From positions 1-26,457 of the IMG/VR virus record IMGVR_UViG_3300038420_000182: DNA of 26,457 bases. One strand, written 5' to 3'. Both the position numbers and the translations under genes were made by a program. Positions 20,568-26,457 of this stretch are shown piece after piece. The stretch comes from a virus. Each line of letters opens with the position of its first letter. Within the stretch, counting starts at the first letter, position 1. Under the pieces are notes generated by a model. That model was given only the letters and a program-made list of their open reading frames with translations. It was not told the DNA's origin and ran no database searches.

Positions 20568-21542
20568 CTAAGGAATCACAGGACAGGTGAGGTCTATATT
20601 CACTTCACTATCCGACTTTATCAGAGAAAAGGAAACATCATACAACTGCTGTCCTTGAGCAGTGAGAGCAAGAGAGTCTGTGGTCGGAATGGGGTTCCCG
20701 ACCCATCCAGCCTCAGAGTGCCTCTTTACATCACTGAGGTATCCAGTGGCTTGCTGAGTAGGAGTGAGAAGTTCCATAGGAATGCTTCTATACATTTTAT
20801 CCTCTAACCATCCATAGGCCGTTGTCGGAATCTTCGGTATCATCACAGCCTTGCTCCTACTTGAGATGCCCAACTGCTGGATGATGTCTATATCGTTAGA
20901 AACGGTCTGAGAGTCGGTTTTCTTGGGTATGGTGATGTTCAGACTTTGGCCACCCTGATTGATGTAATCGCTCGACCCCAGAGCCACATAGTCTATGACA
21001 GCCCCATTGTCGCATGACATCTTGATTCCATAGATATTGGATGCTGGAACGATTGGATAGGTGTAGTGGGTATACAAAGACGAAGCCAAAGTGATTGTGT
21101 ATGGAGCCATAGTGACCCACACCCCACCTATGAATGTGAGAGGCGTTATAGTGAGAGTAGTCGAACTGCCTATGTTCCTTGCTCTGAGTCGAAGAGATGC
21201 AATGATATTGGCTGGAATGGCAACAGGAAAGTCCTTCTCCACTTCGACACTACCCGCAGGAAGATAGAGTTCATCCCCATTCGTAACAGCAGAACTGTGG
21301 ACAAGACCCATAGCCCCATATGTGACCACCCCACCATAGAGAGGGCTTCCAGTCGTGCTAATTATACTACCAGTATTGGAGAAAGTGATGGCATTTCCAA
21401 CGGTATTATCCCACCATCCAAGTGTTCCAACAGGAGACCCACTATAGATTGATTGAGACTCATGGTCGGCTTGTCTAAAGGAATCGTCTTTCCAACAGAG
21501 CCGCCTTATTTCAAGGCCAAGTGGGATTGTAGTAGAGGCCAT
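20568..21542 (-). CDS. Probable tail/baseplate protein
   Basis: A 324-residue beta-rich protein. Residues 30-210 are Ser/Thr/Gly-rich with long beta strands, like a jelly-roll or carbohydrate-binding module; the C-terminal 120 residues contain a helix pair and a basic linker before a final strand region ending in NIDLTCPVIP. No family recognised; the assignment rests on composition and position between two tail-type genes. The frame is open to 21566, but AGGTGA, overlapping the stop of the previous gene, stands 4 nt before the ATG at 21542 and fixes that start. It is cotranscribed with the gene upstream. Confidence 0.72.
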   Translation of the reverse strand: MASTTIPLGLEIRRLCWKDDSFRQADHESQSIYSGSPVGTLGWWDNTVGNAITFSNTGSIISTTGSPLYGGVVTYGAMGLVHSSAVTNGDELYLPAGSVEVEKDFPVAIPANIIASLRLRARNIGSSTTLTITPLTFIGGVWVTMAPYTITLASSLYTHYTYPIVPASNIYGIKMSCDNGAVIDYVALGSSDYINQGGQSLNITIPKKTDSQTVSNDIDIIQQLGISSRSKAVMIPKIPTTAYGWLEDKMYRSIPMELLTPTQQATGYLSDVKRHSEAGWVGNPIPTTDSLALTAQGQQLYDVSFSLIKSDSEVNIDLTCPVIP

Positions 21543-21550
21543 TCTCTCAC

Positions 21551-22711
21551 CTAAGTCCCGTCCCACGTTACTACAGTGTAGGCTGAGACAGTGGCTCCGT
21601 TTGCATCAGTTCCGGTCAACTTGAACAAAACAGGATTTGGATTAGAAGTGGAAAGAGCATTACGCAGATAAAGCGTGACTTTGACAGGATTGCCAGATGG
21701 AGTAACCGCGATGTCTCTCGTAAGCCCACTGGCCAATGAGATTGAAGGCGGGTCTTGAGAATACTCAGGGGCATGAGAAGAACCAGAATGAGGATTCAGA
21801 TAGAAAGACCCAGAGGGAACAGTCGAGATGGTGCTGTAATACCAGTCTATCATGTCAGACGTTGAAGGAAGAGGATACGGACTCGCATTGGTTAGAGGAA
21901 TGGAAGTCTCGAAGGTGATACCAATAGGTGAGAAAGTCACATTAGGTATCATATCGGTAGCGGTGCTCTCAAGCGGATAGAAGTCGAAATAGAGAGTGGC
22001 ATAGTTATTAATCGAATGGCCATTCTGCTTCAGCACCACAGAATTGCCGAAGAGTTTTGTAGTGTTATCTGTTTGAAGAATCGTCTCTGTCACGCCCAAT
22101 CCATAATCTGCAACGCTAGGCAAGACTACAAGCGTGAAACTGCAAGCGGCATAAGTATTGGGTGTGGTCGAAATATCAGTCGCAAAGATGTTGACCTGAT
22201 AAGAAGGCGGATGATTGGGATTGATGAGACCACCAGTCTTTCTGGGGTTTATCCAAAGCGTTCTGAAGTTTCGGGCCACATAGGTATTCAGAGCATTGCC
22301 AGAATTGGCTTGGAGTGTCCAAGTGAATAGCCCTGTCCATCCATTGTCTAGAGGCTCAAGAAGATTTGTCCAAGGTGTGCCAGTGCTCAAATCTGTGGGC
22401 GATGACCCTATCACTCCTTCCCATTCAGCAGTAGTCGCATCTTCAGAAGGCAGATTGGGGTCTACATAGGTATCAATCCTAGTTATGTAGTAGGACATCT
22501 GTAGAGGAAGGTCGAATCCTTTGATGGCCGATAGATAGATTGTAACGCTGTCCTTCGTGGTCGTGTTCTGAGTGTCGGTTGGTTGGCTTGAGTCGGTAGG
22601 TGGACTAGGCGTGCAAGGCGGGTTTGCTGGAACCATGTAGTTTTGAGGCACTGTAATCATAGCATTGTCTACGCCTATCTGAAACACATTCGAGATTACG
22701 GGAGCGACCAT
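21551..22711 (-). CDS. Probable tail structural protein
   Basis: A 386-residue protein, Thr/Ser/Pro/Asn-rich with beta-strand character and almost no Lys-rich helices. A Pro/Thr-rich linker (about 28-52) separates a short N-terminal segment from the rest; the C-terminal part (TVTLYLRNALSTSNP-like, ending TGTDANGATVSAYTVVTWDG) looks like an immunoglobulin-like strand set. This suits an external tail or fibre component. No family recognised. The A/T box at 22735-22744 is centred about 29 nt before the ATG. It is first in a two-gene unit with the gene at 20568-21542. Confidence 0.72.
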   Translation of the reverse strand: MVAPVISNVFQIGVDNAMITVPQNYMVPANPPCTPSPPTDSSQPTDTQNTTTKDSVTIYLSAIKGFDLPLQMSYYITRIDTYVDPNLPSEDATTAEWEGVIGSSPTDLSTGTPWTNLLEPLDNGWTGLFTWTLQANSGNALNTYVARNFRTLWINPRKTGGLINPNHPPSYQVNIFATDISTTPNTYAACSFTLVVLPSVADYGLGVTETILQTDNTTKLFGNSVVLKQNGHSINNYATLYFDFYPLESTATDMIPNVTFSPIGITFETSIPLTNASPYPLPSTSDMIDWYYSTISTVPSGSFYLNPHSGSSHAPEYSQDPPSISLASGLTRDIAVTPSGNPVKVTLYLRNALSTSNPNPVLFKLTGTDANGATVSAYTVVTWDGT

Positions 22712-22734
22712 ACTAAGATTTTAGGGGTTTCTAG

Positions 22735-22744
22735 ACTTATAAAG
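22735..22744 (-). promoter_or_regulatory. TATA box of the two-gene tail unit
   Basis: Reads CTTTATAAGT on the minus strand, about 29 nt before the ATG at 22711, just past the stop of the hub protein gene. Confidence 0.65.
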
Positions 22745-22751
22745 GTTGTCT

Positions 22752-25700
22752 CTACGGCGGCACATATCCGTGAGTCTGGTAGACTCTCCGTTGAGTAGGG
22801 TCATACACGATAGAAGAAGCGGGGCTATTAGACCCACCACTGGTGAGAATCTGAGTGTGCTTGGGGTCTTGCAAAAAGGCGTAATTGGTGTAGACGGTGT
22901 AAGTATGGATACTCGGCGTTAGCGCGTAATAATAGGGCGGGTTCTGAGAGCCACTTGGAGCGTAAGTTCCATCATCTACGAAGATAGTGTCAGTCGTATT
23001 GGTCAAGTAGAATTGGGTAGGGATGGCTGTGCCTGAAGGAGAGTCGTCTCTGTAGACGTTGTAACTCACTGCATTCGGAACGGGTGGCCACTCTATCTGG
23101 ATAGATGTTATCATCGAAGCAACAGTGTCGGCATCTACGGCAAGATGCGTGTAAGTCAGATTGTTTTGAAGAGTCAGATATGTGGGTTGAATGTCAGTGA
23201 TTACATTATACTCTTGTCTTGGCCCACCTGAATCTATCACTATTCCAGTATTCACATAAAATGAGCCAGTCGAAACCACATAAATCCTACTGAGAGGCGG
23301 ATACCCCGGCCCACTATTACCATTTACAGTGGTGTTTGCCACAGGTGGCTGGAAAGTATTCTGGCCCAAAGCGTTCCAAGTTCCGCCACTTGAACAGACG
23401 CTCTCGTTCCCACCTATATCAACTGCCGTTACTGCATACTCATAGTTGGTAGTGGTAGCAAAATTAGGGCCAGTAGCAGGTGTTGGAAGTGTGGTGAGAA
23501 GCGGTGGAAAAGGATTGTGAGCGTTATCGCCACCACCCAAACCAGTCGTATCAACATAAGAAAGACTGGTAGAACTACCCACAAACCAATAGGCACTCAT
23601 ATAGTCGGGTGGGTCAGGCGGTGGATAGAACGGTGGAAGGTCGTTGCGATAGACATTGTAACCACCCGCACCCGCTACAGCGTCCCAAGTAACAGTAACA
23701 GCGTCAGTGTCAGGCGCAGTATTAGTGACTATCGTTACCCATTTCGTTAGACCAATCGGGACATTGCCCGGAGTAGAGGAGTTCACAGGGACATCGCTAG
23801 TAGGGACAACAATATATGCCAAAGCCAGATTAGTGCCAGAAACAGCAGGTGTAGCAATAGGTGATTTGGGGATGGTCATGAAAATGGGGTCTGGACACCA
23901 ACCTGCCGCACTCGCATTACGAATCAGAACTTCGTATCTTCCACTCAAGTTGGCGTTTCCTTCCATGTCTGTAAGGAAGGGAGCCGAAGCACTGTTGACT
24001 TGGTAAGTGTCACCACTAGCATCTGGCACAGGACTGAATGCGGCAGTCGTTATTGTGGTTGAAGTATTTGAGACAATTGTTTGACTCTGGCCTTTGGCGG
24101 GGCCATCAGTATAGACCAGAGAAAGGCCAATCAAGGAGTCAGGAACAAGACTCAAAAAAGTATCATGCAACATTGTTGGTGAAGTTGATGCTGTTGTCGT
24201 TCCAAAAACCGGACATTTATGGGACTTTGAGATTAGCGAAAGGATGTTAGTCATCTGATTGAGACTAACTATCGTGTCAATTATGGCCATTCCATCTGGT
24301 TGCAGAACCGTCAGATAGACCGCGCTTGGGGCAGAAGTCGTATTGCTAGGTGCGGTGTTCGGTGTATCAACTTCAATACCAAACTGATAGATTAGAATGT
24401 CGTCTCCTTTTACTTTCTCTATCGTAGAAGGCAAAGAAGGCGAGTCATTGACTATGACATTCGCATTGTTCTGAACGAATTGAGAATACATTGGAACATC
24501 AAAGTGAGCCACACTTGGATGTATGTTGGGTGCGGTTCCTGAATCCGAGACTGTCTCATTGAAAGGATTGTTCCTACTAGAAATGAAGTCTTCGCCACTC
24601 TGATAGGTAGCCGCCCCTTCTGCTTGTCGGCCTCTTCCCAACATGGTTTTTGCGGCTGGCTGAACTGTGGTATACATGAACTGCATTGCCCCACCCGGAG
24701 ACCCCAACAATTGGTTATTGCCAGACGGATTCCAATAGAACGAATCTATTGGGACGTTCTGAACAGGGAAGGACAGAGTAAGAGTGATGTCTTCACCATC
24801 TGTTGGATTCCACGTTGTATCTATGGTCTTGATTCGGGCAGTGAAGGCGGCTGTCACAATGATGGGCTTGTGGGTCACTGGGTCGAAGGCTGGCCCATAA
24901 GACCCCTCTAGAAGTTGTCCATTGCTATCTTCCATCACTCCTGCAAGGCTTGGAGCGTTAACTAGGATGTAGTCTCCTGCATACATAGTGTGCTGGCTAA
25001 AATAGACGTAATCGGGCTTTATCACAATGTTAGGAATGGGATGCTGGAAGAAGTTGATGCTCGTCCCAACGAAGCGTTTGATTTCCCCTTGGTCTACCAC
25101 ATTCTGAAGTGACTGCTGAGTTTGCTTCAGACCAAATTCAGCGATGCTCCTCTGGTTGTCTATCGGAAGGGCAACCACATCTGAGCCTTGGAAACTCCCA
25201 CCTGTAAGGACGTAACTGTTGTTCATTACGAGATAGTCATAGGTGAGTTTGATTGAAACGAAATTGTCGCCTTCAGAAAAGATTATAGTGTCTACAGGGC
25301 AATAGCCATTGTATACTCCAAATTCGATGTAACTCATCGGAAAGGTGAGTTCATCAGGAGTCAGACCTGAAGGAGTGACCCCACATTCGCCAGTAACCCA
25401 TTCAGGGTCAAGAGAGTTATCTCCTAGATTTATCCCTGTCCTGTTCTGGCCATTGCCTAGTTTGCTATGAACAGGGTCGAAAAGCATCACTGTTGCAGTG
25501 GGTATCTTGGGTGTGAAGGTATCAACTAAAGACCCGGCTGGACGGGGCGGAATGGCGTAGGGAAAGTCTCCTATGTCCATCCGATATTCTGTAAGGAAGG
25601 GTGAACTCTCATTGGCGTTGAAAAGGGCAGACGTTACCAATCTGTCTACCGTAGCAGAAACCGACTGATACTGAAGATTCATGTTATCATTGACTACAAC

Positions 25701-26288
25701 GTAATCAAAGTCGGTAAGATATGGGATAGTCTGATTGACCATTCCATCGTCTTGCAAATTGGCCAAGTGAAGCACAGGAAGATGCCCTGTAGAGTAGGAC
25801 TCTTGGAAAGCAAAGGTGAGGATGTCTGCCCAAAGTTGTCCAAAGTTCAATCCCAATGTCGGATTGAGATACACCAAATAGGGGTTGGTGTTGGGTTGGA
25901 GAGGCGGTGGACTCTTGCCAGCAATCTGGAAAAGCCTTGTTGCAAGCATATACCATAGGCTGTTGACCTGAACGGTGGTTACAAGTTCTGCATCTGAAAC
26001 ATCATATTCTGGATTTGTAGTCATCCCTCTAAACTTGAGAGTGTAGGTTCCATCAGAGTTGATGCGATAGATGTAGACCTCTCTGGCCGACTGAATCCTC
26101 TGTATCCCTGCAAGCGTGATAGTCGCGTTGTCTTCTGAAGGAGCAATGTTCCTTTGGAATTGGATATTGGTTATCGGAATCGCAACGGGAACGCTATTAA
26201 CCATCATTAGAAGGGATGTCGTTGTAGGGATAGTGTAAGAACTAATGTCAGAGTCGTATGTTACTACATAGTTGATTGTATTGGACAT
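22752..26288 (-). CDS. Large tail hub/baseplate protein with two fibronectin III-like domains
   Basis: An 1178-residue structural protein. The N-terminal 500 residues resemble a tail hub: an early beta domain with FRGMTTNPEYDVSD (about 89-102), a domain with SYIEFGVYNGY, and TWNPTDGEDITLTLSFPVQ near 500, the kind of ending found in hub/baseplate proteins of siphovirus-like particles. A middle region of Ser/Thr/Pro-rich beta repeats follows. Two fibronectin III-like domains are visible near 860-970 (VTVTWDAVAGAGGYNVYRND) and 1060-1130 (IEWPPVPNAVSYNVYRDD). It would lie at the tail tip and touch the host. GGGGTG lies 7 nt before the ATG, and the ATG overlaps the stop of the previous gene by one base, so translation is coupled. 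Confidence 0.82.
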   Translation of the reverse strand: MSNTINYVVTYDSDISSYTIPTTTSLLMMVNSVPVAIPITNIQFQRNIAPSEDNATITLAGIQRIQSAREVYIYRINSDGTYTLKFRGMTTNPEYDVSDAELVTTVQVNSLWYMLATRLFQIAGKSPPPLQPNTNPYLVYLNPTLGLNFGQLWADILTFAFQESYSTGHLPVLHLANLQDDGMVNQTIPYLTDFDYVVVNDNMNLQYQSVSATVDRLVTSALFNANESSPFLTEYRMDIGDFPYAIPPRPAGSLVDTFTPKIPTATVMLFDPVHSKLGNGQNRTGINLGDNSLDPEWVTGECGVTPSGLTPDELTFPMSYIEFGVYNGYCPVDTIIFSEGDNFVSIKLTYDYLVMNNSYVLTGGSFQGSDVVALPIDNQRSIAEFGLKQTQQSLQNVVDQGEIKRFVGTSINFFQHPIPNIVIKPDYVYFSQHTMYAGDYILVNAPSLAGVMEDSNGQLLEGSYGPAFDPVTHKPIIVTAAFTARIKTIDTTWNPTDGEDITLTLSFPVQNVPIDSFYWNPSGNNQLLGSPGGAMQFMYTTVQPAAKTMLGRGRQAEGAATYQSGEDFISSRNNPFNETVSDSGTAPNIHPSVAHFDVPMYSQFVQNNANVIVNDSPSLPSTIEKVKGDDILIYQFGIEVDTPNTAPSNTTSAPSAVYLTVLQPDGMAIIDTIVSLNQMTNILSLISKSHKCPVFGTTTASTSPTMLHDTFLSLVPDSLIGLSLVYTDGPAKGQSQTIVSNTSTTITTAAFSPVPDASGDTYQVNSASAPFLTDMEGNANLSGRYEVLIRNASAAGWCPDPIFMTIPKSPIATPAVSGTNLALAYIVVPTSDVPVNSSTPGNVPIGLTKWVTIVTNTAPDTDAVTVTWDAVAGAGGYNVYRNDLPPFYPPPDPPDYMSAYWFVGSSTSLSYVDTTGLGGGDNAHNPFPPLLTTLPTPATGPNFATTTNYEYAVTAVDIGGNESVCSSGGTWNALGQNTFQPPVANTTVNGNSGPGYPPLSRIYVVSTGSFYVNTGIVIDSGGPRQEYNVITDIQPTYLTLQNNLTYTHLAVDADTVASMITSIQIEWPPVPNAVSYNVYRDDSPSGTAIPTQFYLTNTTDTIFVDDGTYAPSGSQNPPYYYALTPSIHTYTVYTNYAFLQDPKHTQILTSGGSNSPASSIVYDPTQRRVYQTHGYVPP

Positions 26289-26457
26289 TAGTAGACACCC
26301 CTTTGTTTCTGGGCTTGCAGTAGGGTCTTAGCCAAAGCCGCTTCCACTTCCATCCTCACTCTAGCCAAGTCCACGTTGCTTGTAGCATGGATGTGAATCT
26401 CAACATTTGGTATAGATGAGCCACCACCTGCAAACATTGATGTGGCTGGAACACCAT
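26288..26457 (-). CDS. C-terminal end of a probable tail tape-measure protein (partial)
   Basis: Only the last 55 or so codons are in the window; the gene runs off the right edge. The visible part has a Gly/Ser segment (FAGGGSSIP), a short beta strand with alternating VEIHIHATSN, and a terminal amphipathic helix DLARVRMEVEAALAKTL ending in Arg/Gly/Tyr. This ending is typical of tape-measure proteins that set tail length. Its position directly before the hub gene supports the call. The stop codon TAA shares its last base with the hub ATG. Confidence 0.55.
   Translation of the reverse strand, partial: GVPATSMFAGGGSSIPNVEIHIHATSNVDLARVRMEVEAALAKTLLQAQKQRGVY

Noticed and set aside
1-26457. CRISPR arrays, insertion sequences, integrase and attachment sites
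   Set aside because: No regularly spaced repeats, transposase motifs, integrase motifs or flanking att-like duplications were noticed.

Overview
The window looks like part of the genome of a tailed virus (or a provirus of one) that infects an archaeon. The virion genes are a portal protein, the tail end of a likely tape-measure protein, a 1178-residue hub/baseplate protein with fibronectin-like domains, and several tail proteins. The replication genes are of archaeal type: family B DNA polymerase, archaeo-eukaryotic primase, a small primase-associated protein, RPA-like single-strand binding protein, RadA-like ATPase and an SF3/D5-like helicase. Expression signals are archaeal too. Most transcript-first genes have an A/T box of the TTTAAATA / TTATAAAG kind whose centre lies about 25-30 nt before the start codon, which implies leaderless mRNAs. 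Many downstream genes instead overlap their predecessor or carry a GGTGA-like Shine-Dalgarno. No host lineage can be named from this.

Layout. 1-861 (+): a small protein and an RlaP-like nucleotidyltransferase. 858-3889 (-): a zinc protein, a membrane protein, an HNH nuclease and a large HerA/FtsK-like ATPase with several zinc modules. 3925-4018: a compact candidate structured RNA between that ATPase and the divergent portal gene. 4063-6885 (+): portal, zinc-ribbon helical protein, coiled-coil/membrane protein. 6878-9895 (-): a Thr/Gln-rich membrane-anchored stalk protein, an unknown protein, a membrane protein and a JAMM-domain protein with zinc modules. 9955-14110 (-): RPA-like protein, two small Cys-rich proteins (one only 46 residues), endonuclease VII, primase, zinc ribbon and SF3-like helicase. 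14142-14493: a gene-free region that folds on paper into a second candidate RNA. 14494-18717 (+): unknown acidic protein, RadA-like ATPase, PriX/PriL-C-like protein, PolB. 18719-26457 (-): a small membrane protein, then the tail cluster read from the right edge inward.

How it fits together. Helicase, primase, the PriX-like partner, PolB, RPA-like protein and the RadA-like ATPase would make a nearly self-sufficient replication and recombination set, with endonuclease VII resolving branched DNA before packaging. Portal, tape measure, hub and tail proteins build the particle; the propeller and fibronectin domains are plausible contacts with the host surface. I recognised no large terminase and no major capsid protein here; they are probably outside the window, although the ATPase beside the portal is a possible motor.

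The most unusual signals are the two candidate structured RNAs, the recurrence of one Cys-rich zinc module in otherwise different proteins, a PolB with a very short fingers region, and a palindromic candidate operator inside a core promoter. All functional calls are from motif reading by eye; no database search or folding program was run.
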